From JBBTYG01 sp964418085 (GTDB lineage: Bacteria > Patescibacteriota > Minisyncoccia > UBA6257 > 2-01-FULL-56-20), in the NCBI GenBank assembly GCA_964418085.1, contig CAYQKB010000017.1, forward strand, positions 1 to 22,768: a DNA stretch of 22,768 nucleotides. Direction: 5' to 3'. Below are positions 14,183 through 21,648 of the stretch, one piece after another. Numbering within the stretch: position 1 is the first letter of the stretch; the number at the start of each line of letters is the position of its first letter. Below the pieces are notes generated by a model, which saw only the letters and a program-made list of their open reading frames with translations, had not been told where the DNA came from and made no database searches. A program made the position numbers and the translations under genes.

Positions 14183-15922
14183 ACCCCCCGCCTGTTTCTG
14201 CTCCTCAATAAGCTGGGCGGGATTTGTGGTGATGATCTGGTCCTCGAAATATGATGAGACGATCTGCATCGCCGCGTGCCGTTTCCCCGCGAAAAACAAG
14301 CCGGAACCGACCTCTGCCCCGAGGAGAAAATTTTTCTCGGCGTCGCTGAGGTCAAATGCTTTCGCTACAATGTCTATCGTCGCGGGCGCTTGTTTCAAAA
14401 GAAGTTGAAGCGACGAGTTTGTGATGATGGGCCGGCCGTACGGCGAACGCAGGAAATCTTCCACGTCCTGCGTGATGGTCGAAACGCCCAAAAAATATTT
14501 TCGGGCACGTTTAACCAGGCCGAACAAAAAGATTGCGCTGTCATCATTTTTCATCATCCACCAGGCCTCATCAATAATGAGGAGCCGTTTTTTAAGCTGG
14601 GCCCGGATAAGATTCCAGATAAAGTTCAAAATAACGAACATCGCGACCGGCCGGAGCTCATCTTCGAGATCGCGAATCGAAAACACGATAAGCCGGTTGC
14701 CGATATCAATATTGGTGGGTTGATTGATAAATCCGGAGAAGCTCCCCTTCGTGAATTTATACAGCCGGTCCGCCATGCTTTTCCCGCCTTCAAGATTTCG
14801 AAGAACGGTTTCAAGGTCGGCGAGGATCGGGGGCTCTGCATTTGAAAAATCTTTCCCGACGACGATTTCCCGGGAAGCGTACGTTTCCGTAATTGCTCGG
14901 TCGAGAAGTGCATCTTCTTCGGCGGTGAGTTTGCCGAGCATGAGCTTGAGCAAGCTGATGAGGTTTACGATGTGAGACCGCAAGACATCCGAAGGCGATT
15001 CATCGGGAGGAATGATTGGTATATCAAACGGGTTGATGTGTTCATGCGATGAAAGCGAGATGTTGAAAATGCTCCCGCCAAGCGCGTCCGCGAGCCGGCG
15101 GTATTCGTTTTCCGGATCAATCACCATCACGTTTTCGACGCCGGCCATAAGCGACCGGATAATTTCGAGCTTCGTGGTATACGATTTGCCCGAGCCGGAT
15201 TTGGCAAACACCACCTGGTTCGCATTCTCGAGCGAAAACCGATCGAAGATGACAAGACTGTTGTTGTGAAGATTCACGCCGTACATTATCCCCTGGTTCG
15301 AGGACAGATCTTCCGATACGAATGGGAAGAAGGACGACACCGGCCCGGAGTTCATCGGCGTGTAGACGGAGATTTTGTCCTGCGCGTGCGGCATAATGGA
15401 AAAAAGTCCTTCAAGCTGCTCAAAGAGCGCCGGCTTGATATACACAAGCTTCGATTCCATAAGCGAAACAAGCTGGCTCTCGAGCCGGGAGAGCTCATCC
15501 TGCGTATCGGAATAGATGGTGATATAAACTCCCGTATCGAATAATTTTTCCTGCGATTGCTGGAGCGTGTCCCGGAGAGACTCGACATCCTGGAGCGCGA
15601 TTTCGAGCATCGGGTCGCGGACAAGCCCCTTGTCGTCCCGGTCATTTATTTGCGACTCGAGCTGCGCCGCTTTCTTCATAAGATTTTTGAGCGCCATGCC
15701 CGTGTCCACGGGGTTCACAATGATCGAAATATCAAAGATGTGCGCAAGATCAATAATTGGCTGGAACCACCCGGTCGAAAGATAGCGCGGATATGAAAAA
15801 ACAAAAAACGTTTTTGCGAACTTATCGCCGATTTTGAGAAACGACGAACTGATCTCTATTCCCGCAGGAGCAATAATCTGCGTGATATCTTTTAAATTTT
15901 CTTTGGCGTCTTTTCCATTCAT
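14180..15922 (-). CDS. VirB4-like type IV secretion ATPase (C-terminal half of a split VirB4)
   Basis: This cytoplasmic hexameric ATPase powers pilus assembly or substrate transfer in type IV secretion. Of its 580 residues, 1-235 correspond to the middle of canonical VirB4/TraC, including a helical stretch (80-125). The RecA-like motor follows: Walker A AKSGSGKSY (240-248), DPENEY (269-274), Walker B RLLIIDEAWW (446-455, D451-E452) and a sensor-like segment STITQDVEDF (481-490). The C-terminus ends KQAGG. The N-terminal portion of the family is encoded by the preceding gene, which overlaps by 4 bases (ATGA). The two ORFs together match a full VirB4 of about 820 residues. The stop codon lies in an AT-rich repeat. 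Confidence 0.92.
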   Translation of the reverse strand: MNGKDAKENLKDITQIIAPAGIEISSSFLKIGDKFAKTFFVFSYPRYLSTGWFQPIIDLAHIFDISIIVNPVDTGMALKNLMKKAAQLESQINDRDDKGLVRDPMLEIALQDVESLRDTLQQSQEKLFDTGVYITIYSDTQDELSRLESQLVSLMESKLVYIKPALFEQLEGLFSIMPHAQDKISVYTPMNSGPVSSFFPFVSEDLSSNQGIMYGVNLHNNSLVIFDRFSLENANQVVFAKSGSGKSYTTKLEIIRSLMAGVENVMVIDPENEYRRLADALGGSIFNISLSSHEHINPFDIPIIPPDESPSDVLRSHIVNLISLLKLMLGKLTAEEDALLDRAITETYASREIVVGKDFSNAEPPILADLETVLRNLEGGKSMADRLYKFTKGSFSGFINQPTNIDIGNRLIVFSIRDLEDELRPVAMFVILNFIWNLIRAQLKKRLLIIDEAWWMMKNDDSAIFLFGLVKRARKYFLGVSTITQDVEDFLRSPYGRPIITNSSLQLLLKQAPATIDIVAKAFDLSDAEKNFLLGAEVGSGLFFAGKRHAAMQIVSSYFEDQIITTNPAQLIEEQKQAGG

Positions 15923-16632
15923 GGGCGTGGTTGTTCGCTTGCTGTTTTTTCGGCTGTTGGCTGCGGAAGGTTCATATTCTCCCGCTCCGATGTTTCGGGA
16001 TTGTAATAATTATAAAAAAGTTCGATAAGCTGCTGGGTGGTAAGCACGGTCGCATCGAGGCCGATGCCGGTAAGCCCCTCGAGAACCTGGTTCACGCGCT
16101 GTTTAAGTTGAACAAGATTTTCGTTGAAAAGCTGATCGCTTTCTTCCTGTGCTTTCTTCTCTTTGTCCGGATCAACCTTCGGCTTCAAAAACTTGAATGG
16201 CAGTCTCGGAAGATCAATATTCTTTGGCGTCGGGAGTTTGATGGGTGAGAAAGGGACGGTAACAAAAAAAGATTTTTCCATAATGGCATTTTTTTTGACG
16301 AAACTCCGGATAAATTCCCGGTATTCCTCCGCCTGATTTTTAAGAAGCGGGGAGGATTCTGCCGATTGATACTGCGCAAGCTCATCCAAATATTTCTCGA
16401 TATTCACTCTGCGCGAGTGGACAACGATCTGAAGCGGGAAATTTATACTGTTCAGAAAGTTTTGGTACCCCTGCGTCAAAATATTTTGCTCAACCTCCGA
16501 TTTGAGTGCGAAGTTCACACCCCCCACCATGATGATCTGCCGAATGCTGCCGTCTTTAAGAATGAGCGTGTCATTTTTTATTTCTTTTATGGATACAAGA
16601 TCTTGGGTATTTCCGACATCCTTTGGTTGCAT
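15919..16632 (-). CDS. TraC-like N-terminal domain protein (N-terminal half of a split VirB4)
   Basis: The product has 237 residues. It starts with a beta-rich domain, VSIKEIKNDTLILKDGSIRQ (13-32), and LKSEVEQNILTQGYQNFLNS (43-62), typical of the TraC/VirB4 N-terminus that docks to the membrane complex. A predicted helical linker with KKAQEESDQLFNENLVQLKQ follows. It has no Walker motifs and ends in a Pro/Gln-rich tail. Its stop overlaps the ATG of the ATPase gene as ATGA, so the two halves are translationally coupled and probably work as one unit. An extended -10 box (TGG-TAAAAT) ends 6 bases before the ATG, suggesting a leaderless internal transcript. Confidence 0.82.
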   Translation of the reverse strand: MQPKDVGNTQDLVSIKEIKNDTLILKDGSIRQIIMVGGVNFALKSEVEQNILTQGYQNFLNSINFPLQIVVHSRRVNIEKYLDELAQYQSAESSPLLKNQAEEYREFIRSFVKKNAIMEKSFFVTVPFSPIKLPTPKNIDLPRLPFKFLKPKVDPDKEKKAQEESDQLFNENLVQLKQRVNQVLEGLTGIGLDATVLTTQQLIELFYNYYNPETSERENMNLPQPTAEKTASEQPRP

Positions 16633-16638
16633 GAGTTT

Positions 16639-16647
16639 ATTTTACCA
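16639..16647 (-). promoter_or_regulatory. Extended -10 element before the traC-like gene
   Basis: On the minus strand TGG-TAAAAT (16647-16639) is followed by six bases and then the ATG of the traC-like gene (16632). Transcription would begin on or next to the A of the ATG. No good -35 is seen. This would be an internal promoter splitting the operon just after the palindromic repeat. Confidence 0.4.
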
Positions 16648-16676
16648 CGTTCAAATAATTAAACATCAGCTCCGTT

Positions 16677-16758
16677 GTCATTCCCGCGTAGGCGGGAATC
16701 CAGAATCTTTCTCCTGTCCTTAATATAAACTCTGGATCCCCGCTTTCGCGGGGATGAC
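16677..16758. repeat. Composite palindrome resembling dRS3-type intergenic repeats
   Basis: Two hairpins form one larger mirror-symmetric element. Hairpin 1 is ATTCCCGC-GTAG-GCGGGAAT (16680-16699). Hairpin 2 is ATCCCCGC-TTTC-GCGGGGAT (16736-16755). They are bracketed by GTCAT at 16677 and ATGAC at 16754-16758, with an inner pair ATCCAGA (16698-16704) and TCTGGAT (16731-16737). The ATTCCC-N8-GGGAAT core has the form known in Neisseria as dRS3 and seen in many bacterial genomes. It is a probable repetitive element in the gap between the prgI-like and traC-like genes. Confidence 0.75.
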
Positions 16759-16772
16759 ATTCGGAAATGTCA
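16755..16772 (-). repeat. Hairpin at the prgI-like stop codon (copy 2 of the motif at jag)
   Basis: On the minus strand the stop TGA (16772-16770) opens TGACATTTCCGAATGTCA. TGACATT pairs with AATGTCA around TCCG. It matches the jag stop hairpin (10428-10444) at all but one of its first 17 bases and joins directly to the composite palindrome. Confidence 0.6.
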
Positions 16773-17273
16773 CCTATAATCTATCCGCTTCGACGCCTCC
16801 CTGTCTCCGCTGAGATTTTGATATATCTGATAGCGTTCATCGGTTTTGCCGAAAAATTGCTGATTGGACATTTTGTTCCCCGTTTGAAGTTTCTGCCATG
16901 CGTTTCGGAGCGCCGATCCGGCGATAATGTCTTCCGGTCGCGCTCCAGTGGCGGAGAGCGAATCAAGCGGGGATTTATGCCGTTCGAGCTCGGAATGTTT
17001 CGACTGCCAGAGATATAATTGCGGCTTCCAATAAAAATTAAACGCAGCGCGGACAATGTGCGTGAGGGGTCGGCCGCTTATCTTTATCATTCCCAAAGCG
17101 AGCGCCGATCCCAAAAAAATCGCGGACAAAACTACGAAAAGCCAGGTTTTAACGGTGAAATAGAGAACGAAACAAAAAGCACCGGCGATGCCGACATAAA
17201 TGAACTGCCGTATCGTAAGCGGGCCGATGATTTTATCTTCCGATTCGATGAACTGTGGTACTTGGAACTGCAT
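16770..17273 (-). CDS. PrgI family (VirB3-like) membrane protein
   Basis: PrgI/VirB3-like proteins are small inner-membrane parts of type IV secretion systems that pair with VirB4. This one has 167 residues. The N-terminus, MQFQVPQFIESEDKIIGPLT, is a clear PrgI signature. Two membrane segments lie at about 23-40 and 43-62, then GRPLTHIVRAAFNFYWKPQLYLW (68-90) leads into a soluble tail of about 75 residues. It is followed on the minus strand by the palindromic repeats and the traC-like gene, the expected prgI-virB4 order. Upstream is the inserted four-helix-bundle cassette, 39 bases away. No Shine-Dalgarno is seen. Confidence 0.9.
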   Translation of the reverse strand: MQFQVPQFIESEDKIIGPLTIRQFIYVGIAGAFCFVLYFTVKTWLFVVLSAIFLGSALALGMIKISGRPLTHIVRAAFNFYWKPQLYLWQSKHSELERHKSPLDSLSATGARPEDIIAGSALRNAWQKLQTGNKMSNQQFFGKTDERYQIYQNLSGDREASKRIDYR

Positions 17274-17285
17274 GTAGTAATGATA

Positions 17286-17720
17286 AATTTTCAGTTAGCA
17301 ATTAGCAATTTTCAATTAACGGAAAGAATATCATTCTTTTTAAGTGAAGAAACAACCTTTTGAAATATAAGAATTAACTCTTGGCACTCTTTTTGAAGTT
17401 CCGACACAATCTCTTCATTTTGAGGAAACAAAGAAAGGCTTATTTTGAGCCAATATTTGGTTTCGTTGGCCTCTTTTTTGCAAATAAAAATCTTATTTCT
17501 GAAATCTTTCCTTGAGCTTGCAGCATTTGCCTCCATATAATTCGCTCCAATACTTGTTCCCGAACGAACGAGCTGGTTTATGATTGGTCTAGAAACCACA
17601 TCCTGCTTAAGAGTTCTACAAAATCTGATAATAGATTCCCCAAATATCGCAGTTCGTTCTTCGAGATTGTACATGAACTGAATTCATTAATTGAAAATTA
17701 AAAATTGTAAATTGAAAATT
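17286..17720. mobile_element. Putative mobile cassette: four-helix-bundle gene between AT-rich inverted repeats
   Basis: The 34 bases at 17286-17319 match the reverse complement of 17687-17720 at 28 of 34 positions. Each repeat is built from AATTTTCA/CAATTA or TTAGCAATT modules. They bracket the four-helix-bundle gene (17312-17674) exactly. The right repeat supplies the stop codon of the proline-rich gene (TAA at 17721-17719), and the left repeat supplies the TGA of the cassette gene. The interior is clearly more AT-rich than neighbouring genes. No transposase and no clear target duplication are visible, so mobility is an inference. Confidence 0.5.
17312..17674 (-). CDS. Four-helix-bundle protein (S23 / 23S rRNA intervening-sequence type)
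   Basis: This is a 120-residue all-helical protein of the family first seen in 23S rRNA intervening sequences and related to the Avd accessory protein of diversity-generating retroelements. The helices cover about 3-20, 28-50, 58-82 and 86-113. The family signature QLVRSGTSIGANYMEA (34-49) and SSRKDFRNKIFICKKEANET (53-72) is fully conserved. Homologues form barrel-like oligomers that bind nucleic acid; the physiological role of stand-alone copies is unknown. It interrupts the secretion operon between the proline-rich gene and prgI and is flanked by inverted AT-rich repeats. No reverse transcriptase or variable repeat is seen nearby. Confidence 0.9.
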   Translation of the reverse strand: MYNLEERTAIFGESIIRFCRTLKQDVVSRPIINQLVRSGTSIGANYMEANAASSRKDFRNKIFICKKEANETKYWLKISLSLFPQNEEIVSELQKECQELILIFQKVVSSLKKNDILSVN

Positions 17721-19095
17721 AGTTATTCGGCCGCGGAGGGGGAACCGCCTCCTCTTTATAGTGAACGACTTTCGGAGCAACGGGAGCGGGTGCCGGCGTC
17801 TGGGGAATAAATATTTTGGACGGCTCGGTGTCTCTTTTTCCAAATTCGATCGTGGCCGGTTTTGGCGGCAGATTTTTTGGCGGAAAGGTCATATCCGAAA
17901 AATTCACCGTGCGTGGGTTTATATTAAATCCCGAGGGCCGTGGAGGAGGTGTCATCGGCTCTTCGTGGATGATGGCTGGCCCCTCATCTTTTCTTAGGGG
18001 TGACGGAGTTAGCAGCGGCCCGGAGGAAGTCGAAGAAAGCGGAGAGGTCGGCTTTGATTGCGCCGGAGGCACTATACTCGGCTGCGCGGGCTTCCCGATT
18101 TCCATTTTTGAAAATGAGAGCGGTACTTCTTGGGGCGGCCGAGCCCATGCCGGGATATTGTTTGCAGCTGGAATGTCTCTCAGTATCGGGGCGGGCCTGT
18201 CCTGAGCCATGGCGAAGGAGGGAGTTTGGGCGATAGGAGGTTTTTGCACTGGTGGAAAAACAATCGGTTCACTTTTCATGGGCGGTCGTGGAGGCACGGG
18301 CGGAGCCGGAGGTCTTTGCGCTGCCGGCTTAGAGGATTTTGCCATCACGGTAATGCTTTGCGCTTGAGGGGGAGGAGTCGGTTGCGGCCGCGGAGTTGCG
18401 ATGGGCGAGAAGGACGAGCGGGACACCACGTTGCCGAGAGAAGACGGGCGCGACCATCCCGGCGCGAATGCCGACGCATCCCGGCTCGGTTGAACTGGAA
18501 GAGAGGGCGACGGCGGCGTTGTTTTCGGAGACATGCTCGGCGCGGAAATTGAAATCGGTTTCGGCATCGAGGCAGTCGGAACGGTTTTCGCCGGTGTTAC
18601 GTCGGGAACGATCGGCGCCGAAGGGGCTTTCGGAGCACCGGGCACTGCCGCTGCCGGACTAGGCGCGGCTGCTTTCGGCATGGGCCGTGGCGGTATGATC
18701 TCCTCAAATATTTTCGGCCCGACCCCACCTTCATCTTCTATCTCTTGGTCGAGAAGTGGCCCGTCATCCGGCTTTGGATTGTATATCGTGTCGAGCTCGC
18801 CGCGAACCGGCACAAAGATCCGCCGGTTGATCGCGTCCCCTATCGCCGATGCAATCGGTGCGGAGAGCCCGGTCGCTTCCTGTATCTCCCGCCCCAAATC
18901 CTCGGGGTGGATGAATCCGAGGAAAACATGCCCCGTGAGCTTCGCGATAGTATAAACTTTTTCCTCCGGCACATGCTGGTCTTGGCACGTCCGCCACACA
19001 AAATCGCTATTAATATCCGACCCCAGTTGCTCCCGCAAATTGAGCGGTACCCGGTCCCATCTCCACAATGCTTGTTGTCGTGCGATGTTAATCAT
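17719..19095 (-). CDS. Proline-rich protein with conserved N-terminal domain, secretion locus
   Basis: The protein has 458 residues and no signal peptide or membrane segment, so it is likely cytoplasmic. Residues 1-107 form a compact mostly helical domain (VYTIAKLTGHVFLGFIHPED at 47-66; SAIGDAINRRIFVPVRGELD at 83-102). Residues 110-458 are a disordered, Pro/Ala/Ser-rich tail with many PPxP and PPRP motifs and almost no aromatic residues. I do not know a named family. The HPEDL...EI...GL..PIA.AI..AINRRIF pattern recurs, in my recollection, in other Patescibacterial proteins. It lies between VirB6-like and the cassette, 11 bases after the former. A scaffold or coupling role with the secretion ATPase is possible but unproven. 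Confidence 0.72.
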   Translation of the reverse strand: MINIARQQALWRWDRVPLNLREQLGSDINSDFVWRTCQDQHVPEEKVYTIAKLTGHVFLGFIHPEDLGREIQEATGLSAPIASAIGDAINRRIFVPVRGELDTIYNPKPDDGPLLDQEIEDEGGVGPKIFEEIIPPRPMPKAAAPSPAAAVPGAPKAPSAPIVPDVTPAKTVPTASMPKPISISAPSMSPKTTPPSPSLPVQPSRDASAFAPGWSRPSSLGNVVSRSSFSPIATPRPQPTPPPQAQSITVMAKSSKPAAQRPPAPPVPPRPPMKSEPIVFPPVQKPPIAQTPSFAMAQDRPAPILRDIPAANNIPAWARPPQEVPLSFSKMEIGKPAQPSIVPPAQSKPTSPLSSTSSGPLLTPSPLRKDEGPAIIHEEPMTPPPRPSGFNINPRTVNFSDMTFPPKNLPPKPATIEFGKRDTEPSKIFIPQTPAPAPVAPKVVHYKEEAVPPPRPNN

Positions 19096-19106
19096 TGGTT
19101 AATTAG

Positions 19107-21641
19107 TTATGGTCCAGCCGGAGGCGGCGGCGGTGTTGGTGAAGGAGTTGGTGCGCCAGTTCCGCTCTCTTCATAAGACTCATAGCCAAGCGCGATATTA
19201 TTTAATCGCTTCTTGAATCTCGTGTCCTCTTCTGCGAGTTGAAGCAGGAGCGCATTTTTTTCTTCCTGGGTCAGATCAGACATCTCCTTGACCATGATTT
19301 TAGCCTGTTCAATTTGTTTATAATAAGAAGGTTGGAATTTCGCGAGCGTAGTCGAATCCATTTTATTCATTATGCCTGATACGAGTTTTGGAGCAAAAGC
19401 TGCAAGTACCCGCTGTGACGATTCGATGGCGATTTGCGATGCATTTTTGCCAAAAGCTTGGTTAACCTTTATTAGTTTCTCATCCCCTGGATCAAACCCT
19501 TCATAAAACTCCCTTTTCTTTTTTTCGAGTTCCAGAATTTTTTCGTCTCTGACAACCCCACCTGCGCCGACGATAAATCTTGCTCCTTGGCCAGCTTGGC
19601 CTGGCTTTGCACCCTCCTCAATCCTATTTTCAAGCTCTCTTGTTTCTTTAGTACCATTCAAAATCTTATCCAGGTCTTTTGATAATTTAGATTGTCCATA
19701 ATTGTTAAAATCATCTTCGTGCGAATCCTTAAATTTAACAAGTTTTTCACCAGCAGTTCCAACTTTTGTATCAGCATCAATCCATTTCTTCTCCATACCC
19801 TTTGCGATATACGCGAGCTGCAACTCTCTCCGCATCGGGCCTTCGAGTTCGTGAAGCAGCTGGTTTTTATCTTCCGGCACATGTTTCTTCGCTTCATCCA
19901 CGAGGTCTTTGTTGTGCTCGATATTCGCAATGCCTCGTCCAGCCATGGCGGAGAGTCGGCCCGTGAGGATGCTGGCTCCGCTGTACTTCGCAATTCCTTT
20001 TGCAACGCCGGTTACCACGCCCGCACCGGGTACTTGTTTAAGCGTTTCTACGCCTTGCTGTACTTTTGGAGCCAGGTAGCCGGCGGCTTTATCTCCCAGC
20101 TTGCCTTGGCCGGTTAATCTCCCCGTAAAGTTTAATAATTTTCTGGAGATGGTTGTGGGTATGGCTACCGCCGCCGCGCCAACCTTCCCCTGCTGTAAGT
20201 TCGAGGTAATTTGCTTGCCGCCGATACCGCGGTACGCGGCCCTCGCTCCTTTCTTTGCCTGCCCGCTCACGTACCCGACAGTTGCATTCCGCACACTCTT
20301 TATCGCTTTCATTCCGGCGTCGGCACCATGTATAGACATCGAGTTTGCGGCAAAGAGTCCGCCCACGGCAAGGCCGACAACCAGGAGCTGTTTCAAAATT
20401 ATCTCAAGAAGCGGAGAGAAGAGACTTCCAAACAAATTTCCGAGAGCGGCAAAAGCGCTATTTGTGTTTGGATCGGGTTGGGTATAATTTGTGAGGGTCA
20501 TTGGTCCTCCGGCTCCGTTGCTCATTGCGTTACTTGTTATCATGGCAAGGTATAAAAAGAAGATCACGATTGGCGCGAAGAGCGTCCACCGCCAGAACGT
20601 GTTCCACCACTTCGTCCAGTGGTGGCTCAAATTCGGGAAAATCCAGAAGAGCCATGCGAAAGGCATTATGATGATAAGAATCCCGAGTGTGAGGTAGCGG
20701 ATAAATAGCATGAGCACAAACGTAACGAGAGTTATGTTTATGACCGAGAGCATAATGCCGATGAAGAAGATAGAGACTATAGGTATAAGCATCTTGCCTA
20801 TCGTTGACCCAATGAGCGAAAACGCTCCTTGTTGGTTTGAGTCGGCAATTACTGTTGTTGATGTCGTCGTGTTCATTCCCAGAAGGAAGGCGGATTGCGG
20901 ATTAAACGCTCCGGCGAGGCTTCTCGAAAATTTATCAATGGAGTTGCCTCCCGACTGGCTGCAGCTGCCTGTCGCGCAGTTCAGGAAATACTGCGTGAGT
21001 TGATTTGAAAAGTTGAGTATCGGCGCGACGATCACGAGACTAAAGTTCACGAGTATCGCCGCAACGACCAGCTTCCAGAGAATCTGCTTTAATCCGTAGC
21101 TCGCGCTCCGCAATATTGTCGCTATCGCGATGACGATGATGCCGAGCACGAAGCCGAGGTTCGCCACGGAGAGCGCGATTGAAAATCCGACTTGAACGGC
21201 GTCCGATTGCACAATCCCGTTGTTGAGGTTGAGCATCACCCCGATGATCCAGGCGAGAATGGCAACGGCGACGCCCCCGATGAACGCGAGTAAATAGCCG
21301 ATGAAATAAAATATCTTTCCGAAGAGAGTATAGGCGGCGTTCATCATTGCCGATCCTACCTGTTCTCCAATTTTGCCAAGCCAACCTTGGTCGTCTTGTT
21401 TCGGTGCCACTGGTGGTACATATCCTGGTTGCCCGGGATAGAGTGGCGGAGGCGCGTAGCCGGAGCCGGAAGGACCGTACTGGGCGTGCGTGAAGTGAGG
21501 TGCTACGGCGAAAAATAATGCAAAAAGGGCAAGAACAGCAAGAACCTTTTTGAAATTCGGATTTGTGTTGCGGGCGCGGCAGAAAAACACACTCGCTATT
21601 TTTTTCGCCCCCGATTTTGTTTTTACAATCAAGAAGTTCAT
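19107..21641 (-). CDS. VirB6/TrbL-like polytopic membrane protein of the type IV secretion system
   Basis: The protein has 844 residues. A signal or first anchor segment spans about 32-53 (VLAVLALFALFFAVAPHF), and a Pro/Gly/Tyr linker follows (55-84). About seven membrane segments come next, near 109-138, 152-176, 188-209, 282-314, 316-336, 351-369 and 414-436. Between them, an extracytoplasmic loop contains NCATGSCSQSGG (221-232) with two cysteines. From about 445 the remainder is a large, Gly/Ala- then Lys/Glu-rich cytoplasmic domain ending in a Pro tail. VirB6/TrbL proteins form the inner-membrane channel. Size and topology support this class, but no single motif proves it. It sits 7 bases after the surface-protein gene and 11 bases before the proline-rich gene. 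Confidence 0.78.
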   Translation of the reverse strand: MNFLIVKTKSGAKKIASVFFCRARNTNPNFKKVLAVLALFALFFAVAPHFTHAQYGPSGSGYAPPPLYPGQPGYVPPVAPKQDDQGWLGKIGEQVGSAMMNAAYTLFGKIFYFIGYLLAFIGGVAVAILAWIIGVMLNLNNGIVQSDAVQVGFSIALSVANLGFVLGIIVIAIATILRSASYGLKQILWKLVVAAILVNFSLVIVAPILNFSNQLTQYFLNCATGSCSQSGGNSIDKFSRSLAGAFNPQSAFLLGMNTTTSTTVIADSNQQGAFSLIGSTIGKMLIPIVSIFFIGIMLSVINITLVTFVLMLFIRYLTLGILIIIMPFAWLFWIFPNLSHHWTKWWNTFWRWTLFAPIVIFFLYLAMITSNAMSNGAGGPMTLTNYTQPDPNTNSAFAALGNLFGSLFSPLLEIILKQLLVVGLAVGGLFAANSMSIHGADAGMKAIKSVRNATVGYVSGQAKKGARAAYRGIGGKQITSNLQQGKVGAAAVAIPTTISRKLLNFTGRLTGQGKLGDKAAGYLAPKVQQGVETLKQVPGAGVVTGVAKGIAKYSGASILTGRLSAMAGRGIANIEHNKDLVDEAKKHVPEDKNQLLHELEGPMRRELQLAYIAKGMEKKWIDADTKVGTAGEKLVKFKDSHEDDFNNYGQSKLSKDLDKILNGTKETRELENRIEEGAKPGQAGQGARFIVGAGGVVRDEKILELEKKKREFYEGFDPGDEKLIKVNQAFGKNASQIAIESSQRVLAAFAPKLVSGIMNKMDSTTLAKFQPSYYKQIEQAKIMVKEMSDLTQEEKNALLLQLAEEDTRFKKRLNNIALGYESYEESGTGAPTPSPTPPPPPAGP

Positions 21642-21648
21642 AGTGTTT

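Noticed and set aside
15919..15922. Programmed -1 frameshift joining the TraC-like and VirB4-like ORFs
   Set aside because: No slippery heptamer or following pseudoknot is evident, and the ATGA overlap is a standard restart configuration.
17312..17674. Part of a diversity-generating retroelement (Avd role)
   Set aside because: No reverse transcriptase gene or template/variable repeat pair is visible in the window, so the gene is called only as a stand-alone four-helix-bundle protein.
17270..17740. Target-site duplication around the four-helix-bundle cassette
   Set aside because: The bases just outside the inverted repeats do not form a convincing direct repeat, so insertion by a classical transposase cannot be shown.
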